This document shows, one piece after another, positions 25,150 through 34,563 of a DNA stretch of 61,916 nt. The position numbers and the translations under genes are program-made. The notes under the pieces are model-generated. The model was not told the origin of the DNA and searched no databases. It saw only the letters and a list, made by a program, of their open reading frames with translations. Positions within the stretch are counted from its first letter, which is position 1. Each line of letters opens with the position of its first letter. The stretch comes from TH1177 sp042138015 (GTDB taxonomy: Archaea; Thermoproteota; Nitrososphaeria; Nitrososphaerales; Nitrososphaeraceae), in NCBI GenBank assembly GCA_042138015.1, contig JBHIVA010000007.1, forward strand, positions 1 through 61,916. The letters are read 5' to 3'.

Positions 25150-26169
25150 TTATTTGAGTAATCTCTTTATTCCAAACTGAGTTGGGTTGGTTATGCCTTT
25201 ACATTCATCTGTATAATAGCACAGATGCTCATTAGCTAGTTTAGAACACGAAGGAACAGAATACTTTGTCATACTCCCTTTCTTACCTGCAAGATGTTCT
25301 ACTTGATATCTAGTTATTTGTTCATTATAATCAGGGGCATTTTTAAATATCTGTATAATTTCATCAATACTTTTACCGTACGACAACATGTATGTTGCCA
25401 AGAGGAATCGGGCAGAATGGGATAAATTTTCATTTTTATTTAATTCATCTATAGCATGATCGATGCAAGGTGGAAACTTTAAGTTTCTAATTTTGAAGGG
25501 TTTTGGAAAAATAATTTGTTGTTTTATTGAATCACCTTGAATTTTTATTTTTTCAGGAATCTTTGCTATTTTCATATCCATTATTTTCTTATAAATTAAA
25601 AGTGACAGTTCATTTCTTACTAATCTAACAGTTTCTTCTACATCGAGAAATACAAAACCTCCATTTACTGAACGGTTAATTAACTTCCATTCTTGTTCAT
25701 GAAATAAAGTAGATCTAGAAAGATAGTCTGAAATTTTCATCTTAAAAATATTATGGGTTGTGTCTAATTGTATTATCTGTAAATCAAGGAGCTCGTGAAA
25801 AATTTTTGAAATTAAAAGGTCTCTTTTTTTATAATCGCTTTGGTAAACCAGATCATGAGTAAGAAACTTTTCGACCCTCATTGCTTCGAAAAGTGAATAT
25901 TTCTTAGTAATTGATTCGATGTTTATGTATTTTATTATTATTAACGAAATTAGAAAAGCAAATAGCTCTAAATCATATTTTTCAAATTCAGTACAAACAA
26001 TTCCTTTCAATATTTCAGATTCTATCCTCTTTTTAGCTTTTTCTATAACATGATTAAACTCTGGTCTATCAAATTCATCTAAATCAAAATAAGTTTGTTT
26101 AATATAATCTCCTGCTTCATTTAGGAATGGGTATTTAGCCAGGTCCTCCTTTCCTAATAATAGTGTCAA
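25150..26169 (-). CDS. priL: DNA primase large subunit
   Basis: The 339-aa non-catalytic primase subunit that stabilises PriS and holds a 4Fe-4S cluster. The N-terminal half is helical and basic. The C-terminal domain has the expected cluster ligands: PPCIDHA (near 226), then VPSCSKLA, EHLCYYTDEC (near 305-328). YMLSYGKSIDEIIQIF and the segment TRYQVEHLAGKKGS are typical of archaeal PriL. It precedes priS by one base. The ATG at 26169 is the first start of the ORF. The upstream side borders the endonuclease IV pseudogene. Confidence 0.93.
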   Translation of the reverse strand: MTLLLGKEDLAKYPFLNEAGDYIKQTYFDLDEFDRPEFNHVIEKAKKRIESEILKGIVCTEFEKYDLELFAFLISLIIIKYINIESITKKYSLFEAMRVEKFLTHDLVYQSDYKKRDLLISKIFHELLDLQIIQLDTTHNIFKMKISDYLSRSTLFHEQEWKLINRSVNGGFVFLDVEETVRLVRNELSLLIYKKIMDMKIAKIPEKIKIQGDSIKQQIIFPKPFKIRNLKFPPCIDHAIDELNKNENLSHSARFLLATYMLSYGKSIDEIIQIFKNAPDYNEQITRYQVEHLAGKKGSMTKYSVPSCSKLANEHLCYYTDECKGITNPTQFGIKRLLK

Positions 26170-26264
26170 TAAGAGATAATAATAAAAACCGAAATAAAAA
26201 ACTACGTAAGTATTATCTACTTTGTGCCTATGTGGTAAATAGGAAAGATTATTTAAAAAATGGT

Positions 26265-27136
26265 TCTCAAGTGTCAGTATATGACTATTTTACAAATACC
26301 ATACATATAGCTTAGGAACTGCCATGTTTTGTATTCAAGACCTTGGAATAATATAGTGCGACAAGCATAACCACTAAACAAGCTAGATATTGTACAATAA
26401 AAAAATTAATGAAAGATATATTGACAAAAATCCCCTTATAATACATATGCCTTATCTTCCAAACTTTGCTTCATCTGAAGGTGAGACATAGTAAAAATCA
26501 ACAATGATCTTGTTTAGAGAGTAATCCAGAACTTTTCTTTAAAAAACTCAAACATTGTTATTCATCTTGGGAATCACCTAGGTAATGGCGAAAACAACTG
26601 TATAATCCAGATTGTTCCCAAATTGGGAACACCTACAAATTTTCAATAGACGAATTTAATACAATACATAGATGAAATTTTCCGATTAATATTTTACTTG
26701 AACATAGCGCTGGACAATATAGAGTATTGGAAGTCAATTGGAACAGCTTGGAATACTATTAGAAAAGTGATGAAGAAATTTGGTATCTGTTTAGACACAT
26801 GTCATGTATTTTCAGCAGAATATGTTTAAGAAATAACGAAAATTTAAGTGTAATTGAAGAATTCGATGAATTTATAGGAAATACGATATTTTAAGGTATG
26901 TCATTTAAATGATTCCAAATGTAAAAATGAAAATAAAAATAGGAAAGGAAACATGGGACTATGCCATATTGGTAAGGAAGGAATCCGAGAAATATCAAAA
27001 TAAAATATTCTTCAGAAATTCCTATTATTATGAAACGTCAATTGACGAAAAAAGGAGAAATAAAGCTAATGTGAAAGCAGTTTTCGAATTAATTTTATCT
27101 GTAGTGATATTAGAAATTAGTGAACATCAATTATAA
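26265..27136 (+). pseudogene. nfo: Degraded endonuclease IV (Nfo) gene
   Basis: Translations in shifting frames line up with AP endonuclease IV from end to end. A VSVYDYFTNTIHIA piece near 26270 fits the N-terminus. IIHMPYLPNFASSEGE near 26440-26485 matches the HMPYLPNLASP block, and VIHLGNHLGNG near 26550-26585 matches the THLGSHLG zinc-ligand motif. GICLDTCHVFSAEYV near 26785-26830 matches the ClDTCHxFAAGY motif, and EEFDEFIGNTI...VIHLNDSKC near 26850-26925 matches the FD..IG....HLNDS motif. NVKAVFELI ends it near 27090. Several stop codons and frame changes lie between these pieces, so no product of normal length (about 280 aa) can be made. It sits just upstream of glyS. Confidence 0.8.
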
Positions 27137-27172
27137 GTAAGAAGTAAACATTAGAACGAGGATGAATGTATT

Positions 27173-28636
27173 ATGGTAGATTATGATGAGATTATAAAGT
27201 TATCACTGGAGCGAGGTTTTTATTTTCCGAGTTCAGAGATTTATTCAGATGCACCTGCAGGTTTTTGGGAATATGGACCTAACGGTGTAGGTATTAAAAA
27301 TAAATTAATGAATTTATGGAGAAGGGAATTAGTTAGGAAAGATGGAATGGTGGAAATTGATGGATCTCAGATTATGAGTAAGAATGTGTTTGAAGCATCA
27401 GGACATTTAAACAATTTTTCAGACCCCGTGATTACATGTAGTAAATGTAATCATACCCTCAGAGCAGATAAATATTTAAATGAAAAAACTGGTTTAAATA
27501 TTTCTGAAGGAGCAAAAAAAGAAGAAATCGATAACCTCATAAATAGACATAATTTATTATGTCCTAAATGTCAGTCAAAATTCAATAATTCAGAAAAATT
27601 TAATATGATGTTCAAAGTAGAAATAGGTCCTAATAAAGAAGAGGCATATCTTAGACCAGAAACATGTCAAACAATATTTGTAGATTTTTCACGATTATTT
27701 AAAGTCTTTAGAGGAAGATTTCCTTTTGCAGTTGCACAAATAGGAAAGAGTTTTAGAAATGAGATTTCACCAAGACAGAGTCTATTAAGGCTTAGAGAAT
27801 TTTATCAAGCAGAGATCGAAGTTTTTTGCAATCCCAATAATCTAGATCATCTATCTAGATTTGAAGAAACCAAAGGTACAAATTTAATAATAGATATAGA
27901 TTCTCAGGTTTATGAGTTAACGTCTGAAGATGCAGTAAAAAAAAATCTTGTTCCAAACAAGTTAATTGCATATTATCTTTCTCTTTTAAGTTTATTTTAT
28001 GAGAAAACAGGGATCGATATGAAAAAAACTCGCTTTAGAATGTTAAAGGATAATGAAAAGGCGTTCTATGCCACTATTGCGTTAGATTTTGAGGTCAAGA
28101 CTAGTTTGGGTTGGTTAGAATTAGTAGCGTGTAACTACCGTGCGGCTTATGACTTGAAACAACATTCACTTGTCAGTAAAAAGAATATGGAAGTAATTGA
28201 TCCAGAAAATCAAGAAAAAATTCTTCCTCATGTATTTGAGTTGTCATTAGGAATTGATCGGAGTATATATACCATTCTAGAACACTCTTTCTACTTTGAT
28301 AAACATAATAAAAGAAGGGTTTTAGGATTAAAGCCTTTTCTAGCTCCTATAAGCATAGGAGTTCTTCCTTTAATAAAAAATAAAGATATTGAGACAGTAT
28401 CTAAAAAAATTTATAAAGAATTGATCGTAAATTTTGATGTTTATTACGATTCTTCAGGATCTATAGGAAGAAGATATAGAAGATTGGAAGAAATAGGTGT
28501 TCCATATGCAATAACTATTGACCAAACAAGTTTGGACGATAATACAGTTACCATAAGAGATAGAGACACTATGAGACAAGAAAGGATTAAAATTGAGAAA
28601 TTAAAGGACTTCTTTTATAATAAGCTATATTTTTAA
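27173..28636 (+). CDS. glyS: Glycyl-tRNA synthetase
   Basis: Class II archaeal/eukaryotic-type (alpha2) GlyRS, 487 aa. Motif 1 is near SSEIYSDAPAGFWEYGPNGVGIKNKL (20-45). A zinc-ribbon-like insertion (TCSKCNHTL...LCPKCQSKF) lies near 87-130. Motif 2 is QIGKSFRNEISPRQSLLRLREFYQAEIEVF (near 190-219) and motif 3 is LSLGIDRSIYTIL. The anticodon domain VYYDSSGSIGRRYRRLEEIG is at the C-terminus. It is slightly short for the archaeal family but complete. ATG 27173 is used, immediately followed by conserved residues. The pseudogene upstream is on the same strand. An unknown zinc-finger-like gene follows after 37 bases. Confidence 0.94.
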   Translation: MVDYDEIIKLSLERGFYFPSSEIYSDAPAGFWEYGPNGVGIKNKLMNLWRRELVRKDGMVEIDGSQIMSKNVFEASGHLNNFSDPVITCSKCNHTLRADKYLNEKTGLNISEGAKKEEIDNLINRHNLLCPKCQSKFNNSEKFNMMFKVEIGPNKEEAYLRPETCQTIFVDFSRLFKVFRGRFPFAVAQIGKSFRNEISPRQSLLRLREFYQAEIEVFCNPNNLDHLSRFEETKGTNLIIDIDSQVYELTSEDAVKKNLVPNKLIAYYLSLLSLFYEKTGIDMKKTRFRMLKDNEKAFYATIALDFEVKTSLGWLELVACNYRAAYDLKQHSLVSKKNMEVIDPENQEKILPHVFELSLGIDRSIYTILEHSFYFDKHNKRRVLGLKPFLAPISIGVLPLIKNKDIETVSKKIYKELIVNFDVYYDSSGSIGRRYRRLEEIGVPYAITIDQTSLDDNTVTIRDRDTMRQERIKIEKLKDFFYNKLYF

Positions 28637-28673
28637 CATTTATGATTAGTTAAAGGAAAAGATGTAGAAATAA

Positions 28674-29075
28674 ATGGAAAAAAAGGATCTTGACAAAAGA
28701 ATAGGAATAGATTACCTTCCACTCGAAAAATGGATAGTTTTGCTGAGAGATAATAATAATTTAAAAGAATATCCCTCAGTTTTTTTTAGGCAATTTCTAG
28801 CTAAAGATTATTACGAAGCATATGATATTGTAAGGTCATATGCTGAACGATCTAATTTTGAAATAGTTTGGTTTAAAGAAAAACGAGAATGTCCTGAATA
28901 TTATTCAAAGGCATTTCCCTTCCTTGAATTCTTTTGTACCTATTGTAATCTAAAATTTAACTCTGTTTATCAGGTAAACTGCAACTTGGATGAATGTAAT
29001 GCTATATTCTGTTCCAGTATTTGTATAAAGGAACATGTGAAACTAAAACATGCTGTAAATAAAAAACCTTTTTAG
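28674..29075 (+). CDS. Zinc-finger-tailed protein of unknown function
   Basis: A 133-aa protein. The first 85 residues have no recognised domain (LPLEKWIVLLRDNNN, FRQFLAKDYYEAYDIVRSYAERSNFEIVWFKEKRE). The C-terminal 40 residues are a Cys/His cluster (FCTYCNLKF, VNCNLDECNAIFCSSICIKEHVKLKH) with eight Cys in four pairs plus His, consistent with a treble-clef or MYND-like zinc finger. It lies 37 bases downstream of glyS on the same strand, so it may be co-transcribed with it. The N-terminal part could contact nucleic acid or another protein. No family assigned. Confidence 0.65.
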   Translation: MEKKDLDKRIGIDYLPLEKWIVLLRDNNNLKEYPSVFFRQFLAKDYYEAYDIVRSYAERSNFEIVWFKEKRECPEYYSKAFPFLEFFCTYCNLKFNSVYQVNCNLDECNAIFCSSICIKEHVKLKHAVNKKPF

Positions 29076-29108
29076 TTTAATCAAATCTTATTGAAATAAA
29101 TTCGTTCA

Positions 29109-29708
29109 TCATACCTTTATTAACTCCGAGTCAAATAGCTGTTCTAACAACTGTATTACTTCTTGTTCGATCTGCTGCCTTGGAAGTCCTAATTTTTCAG
29201 AAAAGTGATCTGTTAATTGATTGATCGTCTTAGTACTATCACATGATTGCCAAAATCTCACTATAGCATCATTAACCATGAAACTTTTGTTCTCGTTGTT
29301 AATTAATATTAATGAACCATCGTCAGATTTTGAAAACACACCTTGTTTTTGGGGTTTATCAGTATCATAATTTATTCTGAATCTAAGTTTTGGTTTACCA
29401 AAACCTAATTTGTCCCTTATTACAGGATTCATTTTTTCTATTGTCCATGGAGGATCCCAAACAATTTCTACATCTATCTTCCCTACACCATTTAACTTAC
29501 CCAAATTTAGTTTTACATCGTTAACTAGAGTATTGTGGAGTGGACAACCTCTAGTTGTCATAGTCATCTTAACTCCAATATCATTGTTAGAATTTACAGT
29601 TATGTCGTATATTAAGCCAAGATCAACTATATTAACGGGTATTTCAGGATCCATACATTTTTTTAATTGATCATAAATCTTCTCTCGAGTAATTATTTGA
29701 GATGTCAT
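29109..29708 (-). CDS. MIP18/DUF59 (Fe-S assembly) protein fused to a PqqD-like domain
   Basis: A 199-aa two-domain protein. Residues 1-100 are a MIP18 family (DUF59/PaaD-like) domain: CMDPEIPVNIVDLGLIYDI (near 18-36), MTTRGCPLHNTL with the conserved Cys, and VEIVWDPPWT. Such proteins help insert Fe-S clusters. Residues 120-199 resemble PqqD (FMVNDAIVRFWQSCDSTKTINQLTDHF...IEQEVIQLLEQLFDSELI), a peptide-carrier domain. The fusion is unusual to me. ATG 29708 is preferred over the in-frame ATG at 29732 because the extra residues are not conserved-looking. Leftward, between glyS-side gene and mtnA; no close partner. Confidence 0.8.
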   Translation of the reverse strand: MTSQIITREKIYDQLKKCMDPEIPVNIVDLGLIYDITVNSNNDIGVKMTMTTRGCPLHNTLVNDVKLNLGKLNGVGKIDVEIVWDPPWTIEKMNPVIRDKLGFGKPKLRFRINYDTDKPQKQGVFSKSDDGSLILINNENKSFMVNDAIVRFWQSCDSTKTINQLTDHFSEKLGLPRQQIEQEVIQLLEQLFDSELIKV

Positions 29709-29771
29709 ATTAGTAAAATTGAACGTAAACACGATAAAAATGTTATCAATAATTCAAAATAAATTTTAGGT

Positions 29772-30821
29772 TCAATATGCTATCATTTTTTTTATACTTT
29801 TTGTGTATGGCGGTTCTATTATTCCTTTTTCCGTTATAATTTTTGTAATAAGAGTTGGAGGAGTGATATCAAACGCAGGATTCATTACCTTCACGTTCTT
29901 TGGGGCTATCGCTTTATTTCCTATTTTGGTAACTTCATTCTTTGAGCGTTCTTCCACGATAATATCATCAACATTACTATTGAAATCAAAAGTAGATATT
30001 GGAGCTGCTACATAAAAAGGAATTTTATGTCTTTTGGCTAATACTGCTAGCTGATATGTTCCTATTTTATTGAATACATGCCCACTACGTAATACTCTAT
30101 CCGCTCCTACTATTACATGTTGTATTTTTCCTTTGGACATTGTATATCCAACAGCAGTATCAGGAATTAGTCTTACATCAATTTTATCATGTTTTAATTC
30201 AAAAGCAGTAAGTCGAGAACCTTGCATAACAGGTCTTGTTTCAGTGGCTACAACGCATATATTTTTTCCCGAGGCATTTGCTGCTCTTATTACACCTAAT
30301 GCCGTTCCATATGCTACTGTAGCTAATGAGCCCGCATTACAATGAGTCATTACAGTATCCCCATCTGAAAAAAGAATTTCTCCTTTTAAGCCCATTGATT
30401 TGTTTATTGATATATCTTCTTTTGCCATTTTCATGGCTTCTTTCAAAATAACGTGTCTTACCGCAGAAACATTATCAAGATTTTGAATCTTGTCAATAAT
30501 TCTGTCTAATCCCCATTGTAAGTTAATAGCAGTAGGTCTGGTTGATCTAATGACTGAATATGCTCTCTTTATATCCTTTTGTAGTGAGGTTACATTTTTT
30601 GCAGTACTCTCCTTTGCTGCAAGAACCAATCCGAATGCAGCTGTGACACCTATGGCTGGAGCTCCCCTTACTATCATTTTTCTTATCGCATAAGCAACGT
30701 CTTGATAAGTATTACAAGAAAAGTAGCATAATTTTGTAGGGAGTTTTGTCTGATCAATCAATAATAGTGAATTTTTTCTCCATCTAACTGTAAACAAAGT
30801 ATTAGACCTACTTTTTGACAC
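29772..30821 (-). CDS. mtnA: S-methyl-5-thioribose-1-phosphate isomerase
   Basis: Methionine-salvage isomerase (aldose to ketose), 349 aa. It shows VRGAPAIGVTAAFGL (near 51-65), THCNAGSLATVAYGTALGVI with catalytic Cys161, TETRPVMQGSRLTAFEL (near 193-209) and VGADRVLRSGHVFNKIGTYQLA with catalytic Asp241. Eukaryotic eIF2B-like archaeal paralogues (ribose-1,5-bisphosphate isomerase) are related, but the CNAG and GADRV motifs together with the RGAPAIG block fit MtnA best. It pairs functionally with mtnP at 36364. The ATG at 30821 is used. Confidence 0.93.
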   Translation of the reverse strand: MSKSRSNTLFTVRWRKNSLLLIDQTKLPTKLCYFSCNTYQDVAYAIRKMIVRGAPAIGVTAAFGLVLAAKESTAKNVTSLQKDIKRAYSVIRSTRPTAINLQWGLDRIIDKIQNLDNVSAVRHVILKEAMKMAKEDISINKSMGLKGEILFSDGDTVMTHCNAGSLATVAYGTALGVIRAANASGKNICVVATETRPVMQGSRLTAFELKHDKIDVRLIPDTAVGYTMSKGKIQHVIVGADRVLRSGHVFNKIGTYQLAVLAKRHKIPFYVAAPISTFDFNSNVDDIIVEERSKNEVTKIGNKAIAPKNVKVMNPAFDITPPTLITKIITEKGIIEPPYTKSIKKMIAY

Positions 30822-30851
30822 CTAATCAAGTATTAATTTCTCTAATATTAA

Positions 30852-32270
30852 TTATGAATTCGTCTTGTTTCCTGCTCCAATAATAGAAAATTTATGGATA
30901 GAAAGGTTATTCTTTGTTAATAGACCTCGACCATCATATACAGGAACATCTATTACGTTGTTTATTAATTCCTCATATTCTTTATGATCCGTTAATAGCA
31001 TGATCAGATCTGTATTTTCTATAGATTTAACGAAATCAGTGTAAAAACTCGTGTTAGGATATTTAGTTATTGCAGCATCGGTTTGAACTAAAGGATCGTG
31101 CACTCTAATATTCTTGATTTTAATTTTGTTCAATTCTTTTATAACCTCATAAGTGGGCGACAGTCTAGTATCTATTACTCCTCCTCTAAACGCGAGTCCT
31201 AGTAATGTTACTGTAGTATTCTTGTATCCGTCAGATGTTACTAATTTTAACGCCTGTTTAACACAATACTTTGGCATCATGTTATTTATTTCTCTACCTA
31301 ATCTTGTTATTTTTGAATTTAACCCAAGATTTTTTGAAGCATGTAAGATAAATTGCGGATAGACTGGTATACATGCTCCTCCAACTCCAACTCCTGGTTT
31401 ATGAAGTTTACAAAAGGGTTGAGAGTTCGCTGCCGATCTTACTTCCCAAAAATCAATTCCTAACTTCTCAGAAAATATAGCCAACTCGTTTGCTAATGCA
31501 ATATTAACATCTCTATAAACTCCTTCAAATAATTTTTCTGTTTCTGCAGCTCTTATACTACTCATAGTTATAACACCTTTATGAAATATTTTAGAAAATA
31601 TCTTTGAACCAACTTCCACACTCTTTTTTCCATATCCAGATATAATTCCCGGATATCTTGATTCAATATCTTCAACGGCTCGACCTTCGTATATCCTTTC
31701 AGGATTATACACAACATAAAAGTCCTCTTCAACGTTTAGCCCGCTGTTTTTTTCCAGTATCGGGATAACTATTTCCTCTGTGGTACCTGGAGGGACACTT
31801 GGATTAAGAGAAATTATATCATTTTTTTTCATTCCTCTACCAATATCTTTTGTAACTTTTTTGACCATGGATAAATCAGCATATCCATTTTGAGCCAAAA
31901 CAGGTACACATATCATTTTTAGAAAAGAATCCGTGGATGCCTTTAGCAAATCGTCATAAACTAAAAACCTTTTATCAGAAACTCCTTTCCTGAATGCTTC
32001 ACTTACGCCTGGTTCAGGAATATGGGATTGCCCCTTCATGGCTAATTGCATTACTTTAGTAGATTTATCGATTCCAATTACATATAGACCTGAACGTAGC
32101 CAAGCTGCCGCTAGGGGCGCTCCGACATGTCCCAATCCATAAATTGCAATTTTGTAGTCTCCTCCTAATAATTTTTTATCTATATTACGTAGAAAAGAAC
32201 GATAAGTAAATTTAGATAAATTTTCGTTTACTGGAGTGTCATTTTCTACTGCTTTATTTTTGGATTTCAT
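30852..32270 (-). CDS. UDP-glucose/UDP-ManNAc dehydrogenase family protein
   Basis: A 472-aa NAD-dependent nucleotide-sugar dehydrogenase, oxidising a UDP-sugar C6 alcohol to the uronate. The Rossmann GxGxxG motif is IAIYGLGHVGAPLAAAW (near 41-57). The catalytic region includes VVYNPERIYEGRA (near 178-190) and LCKLHKPGVGVGGACIPVYPQF (active-site Cys region near 295). The C-terminal domain starts with LGLAFRGGVIDTR. The sequence best fits UDP-N-acetyl-mannosaminuronate (WecC-like) dehydrogenases, but substrate is not certain. A WecB-type 2-epimerase is at 43107, a possible partner. Long N-terminal extension of about 35 residues; later starts possible. Confidence 0.88.
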   Translation of the reverse strand: MKSKNKAVENDTPVNENLSKFTYRSFLRNIDKKLLGGDYKIAIYGLGHVGAPLAAAWLRSGLYVIGIDKSTKVMQLAMKGQSHIPEPGVSEAFRKGVSDKRFLVYDDLLKASTDSFLKMICVPVLAQNGYADLSMVKKVTKDIGRGMKKNDIISLNPSVPPGTTEEIVIPILEKNSGLNVEEDFYVVYNPERIYEGRAVEDIESRYPGIISGYGKKSVEVGSKIFSKIFHKGVITMSSIRAAETEKLFEGVYRDVNIALANELAIFSEKLGIDFWEVRSAANSQPFCKLHKPGVGVGGACIPVYPQFILHASKNLGLNSKITRLGREINNMMPKYCVKQALKLVTSDGYKNTTVTLLGLAFRGGVIDTRLSPTYEVIKELNKIKIKNIRVHDPLVQTDAAITKYPNTSFYTDFVKSIENTDLIMLLTDHKEYEELINNVIDVPVYDGRGLLTKNNLSIHKFSIIGAGNKTNS

Positions 32271-32382
32271 AATTGTTATTTTTCTTTGGTATTATTTGTT
32301 TTTTTACCAAAAAATCATTAGTAAGATAATGAATGAACCTGTTATCATAATTATTTTATGTCTCTATAATTATATTTGATTA

Positions 32383-33429
32383 TTGCCAATATTTAATCCT
32401 AAAAAACATACCATATGCACTCTGGGATCACATTGCGCTTTACAAGTTTTAAAGGGCGCAAAAGATGAAGGCTTTAAAACTCTATTAATAAGCAAAAAAA
32501 ATAGAAAACAGCTATATCAAAGGTTTGCTTTTATTGACGAAATAATTATTGTAAATGAATTCAAGGAAATGTTAAATAAAAATATTCGAAAAACCCTGGA
32601 TAGGGATGATTTATATATTATACCACATGGAACCTTGATTTCCAATATCGATTTAGATGCGATAGAAAAATTAAATATACCAATTTTCGGAAACAAACAT
32701 ATTCTCAAATGGGAAGCTGATAGAAAACTAAAAAGACAATTAATGCAAGAGGCAAAATTAACTACTCCAAAGGAGGTAAAAAATAAAACGCTGATTAAAA
32801 ATCTCTCTATAGTAAAACTTCATGGAGCTGCTGGTGGAAAAGGGTATTTTCTCGCGTGGGATGAAAATAGTTTCAATACTAAATGTAAAAACCTTATTAG
32901 AAAAAAAATAATCAATAGTGAAGCTGATTTATACATTCAAGAATATTCCTTTGGTGTACCTGTTTATTTTCATTTTTTTTATTCTCCGCTGAAGAATGAG
33001 ATTGAATTACTAGGAATTGATAGAAGATATGAATCGGATATAGATGGGATAGGACGTATTCCTGCTACGATTCAACGGAATGTAAAATTAGAGCCAACCT
33101 ATAATGTGATAGGAAATTCAGCATTAGTATTAAGAGAATCTCTTTTGGATAATGCTTATTCTATGGCAGAGAGATTTGTAGCAGCTACTAAAAGATTAGT
33201 AAAACCAGGAATCCCAGGTCCATTTTGTCTTGAGGGTATTTATGATAAAGAAGGAAATTTTACTGTATTCGAATTTTCAGCTAGAATAGTAGCAGGTACG
33301 AATCTCTTTATTGATGGATCACCTTATTCTAGCTTATTCTTTGAAGTTCCTATGAGTATGGGTAGACGAATATCCAGAGAATTAAAAATAGGAATAAAAA
33401 ATAATCGACTCAATGAATTAGTAACGTGA
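32383..33429 (+). CDS. purP: IMP biosynthesis formate-dependent FAICAR synthetase PurP
   Basis: A 348-aa ATP-grasp ligase performing the archaeal formylation step of IMP synthesis (AICAR + formate + ATP). It starts at TTG 32383 (LPIFNPKKHTICTLGSHCALQVLKGAKDEG). Further motifs include LIIPHGT, WEADRKLKRQLM, KLHGAAGGKGYF (ATP-binding loop), and a catalytic stretch ending GPFCLEGIYDKEGNFTVFEFSARIVAGTN. Length is normal for the family. It diverges from the nucleotide-sugar dehydrogenase. A TATA-like tattttatg about 28 bases upstream supports the TTG start. Confidence 0.93.
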   Translation: MPIFNPKKHTICTLGSHCALQVLKGAKDEGFKTLLISKKNRKQLYQRFAFIDEIIIVNEFKEMLNKNIRKTLDRDDLYIIPHGTLISNIDLDAIEKLNIPIFGNKHILKWEADRKLKRQLMQEAKLTTPKEVKNKTLIKNLSIVKLHGAAGGKGYFLAWDENSFNTKCKNLIRKKIINSEADLYIQEYSFGVPVYFHFFYSPLKNEIELLGIDRRYESDIDGIGRIPATIQRNVKLEPTYNVIGNSALVLRESLLDNAYSMAERFVAATKRLVKPGIPGPFCLEGIYDKEGNFTVFEFSARIVAGTNLFIDGSPYSSLFFEVPMSMGRRISRELKIGIKNNRLNELVT

Positions 33430-33455
33430 ATAATTTAAGATAAAAAATATTCTAT

Positions 33456-33977
33456 TTAACCCCCTATCATTTGTGTAAATTTATTGGTTTTTTTAATTTT
33501 AGATATATAATCTAGATTAACTAGGGCAACCAATGCTGATTTCTTTACTTCTTCACTAGAATCCAATAGTGCCTCCTCCAGAGGTTTTCGGGCTTTTTCT
33601 GAACCGACAACTCCTAATGCAATTGCAGCCTCATGACGAACAATAAAACTGGGATCTGTCTTTAACGCCTTACACAACGCATTGATCCCGCTTGTGAAGC
33701 CTAGCTGACCTAGTGAAAATGCGGCTTCATGTCTAACCAACTCATCTGGATCTTGCAGTAGAACCAAACTTATAGGCCAGACAGATTCTTCGCCTGCAAT
33801 ATTAGCCAATATACACACAGATCTAGTTCGTATTACGTGATCATTATGACGAAGTAATTTTGTAAAAAAATCTATGTTTTTATTATTAAATTCTTTTTCC
33901 ATAGTTTCAATTAGAAAAATTCTGTCGTTATTCTGAAGGATTTCATCCCCCTTTTTAAAATATAGGCTATTATCCAA
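33456..33977 (-). CDS. HEAT-repeat protein
   Basis: A 173-aa protein of PBS-lyase-type HEAT repeats. At least three repeats are visible: VIRTRSVCILANIAGEESVWPISLVLLQDPDELV, RHEAAFSLGQLGFTSGINALCKALKTDPSFIV and RHEAAIALGVVGSEKARKPLEEALLDSSEEV. The paired RHEA motifs are characteristic of deoxyhypusine-hydroxylase-like HEAT proteins. It is too short for the eight-repeat, His-Glu iron-binding enzyme and may be a scaffold. No operon neighbour on its strand; convergent with purP. Confidence 0.85.
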   Translation of the reverse strand: MDNSLYFKKGDEILQNNDRIFLIETMEKEFNNKNIDFFTKLLRHNDHVIRTRSVCILANIAGEESVWPISLVLLQDPDELVRHEAAFSLGQLGFTSGINALCKALKTDPSFIVRHEAAIALGVVGSEKARKPLEEALLDSSEEVKKSALVALVNLDYISKIKKTNKFTQMIGG

Positions 33978-34023
33978 TCAGTATTAATATTTTTAGTAAA
34001 AATTTAATTCTTGTGCATTTAAG

Positions 34024-34032
34024 TTATTATAT
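34024..34032 (+). promoter_or_regulatory. TATA box for the 34054 gene
   Basis: The sequence ttattatat is centred about 26 bases upstream of the ATG at 34054, in line with leaderless transcription. Confidence 0.45.
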
Positions 34033-34053
34033 TGTTAAAAATAGAATTATGTT

Positions 34054-34515
34054 ATGCGTGTTAGATATTGGCATCTAAATATTCAAGAAACCTTAAAAAG
34101 CAACTATCCTGTTGAAAAAATTAATCATTGGGAAATAAAGTGTTTATGTGGTGAATATCAGCATTTTGGAGTTTTTTGGTTTAAATACGGAACGCCTCTT
34201 GATAAAGAGCCTGTGCATGGAATCTGTTTTTATTATAATGAGATTGAGCAAAAAATCATTGAAGAACTGATTCAATATCTTACAAACCGTTTCGGTGGTA
34301 AAACACTCTTTAGACAAACACGAGTATTTTTAAGCGGATCTAAGGTAATTTTCGATCCTGCTTCGATTGGAAGATTAGCTAATGATTTGAGTTTGAAGTT
34401 TACCGCACCTGTAGAGATAACTATAGAATTAGAAAAGGTATCAGATGAAGACATTACGAACAACAAATTCAATTTTCCTCCTAAGAAAGCTTTGCCGATT
34501 GTGGGTAAGGACTGA
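34054..34515 (+). CDS. Protein of unknown function
   Basis: A 153-aa protein without a recognised domain. It appears to be a mixed alpha/beta single domain: RVRYWHLNIQETL, HWEIKCLCGEYQHFGVFWFKYG with a CxC motif, RFGGKTLFRQTRVFLSG, VIFDPASIGRLANDLSLKF, VEITIELEKV. It is not obviously membrane or secreted. The ATG is supported by the upstream TATA box. It stands alone between a leftward HEAT gene and a leftward response regulator (convergent, 48-base gap). Confidence 0.65.
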   Translation: MRVRYWHLNIQETLKSNYPVEKINHWEIKCLCGEYQHFGVFWFKYGTPLDKEPVHGICFYYNEIEQKIIEELIQYLTNRFGGKTLFRQTRVFLSGSKVIFDPASIGRLANDLSLKFTAPVEITIELEKVSDEDITNNKFNFPPKKALPIVGKD

Positions 34516-34563
34516 TATACCCTATTTATTCCGAAGTCCTGAAGTTATTTTTTCCTAATTTTT

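Noticed and set aside
30070..30345. 91-codon ORF opposite mtnA
   Set aside because: Coincides with the conserved CNAG and GADR regions of mtnA; no support for a separate gene.
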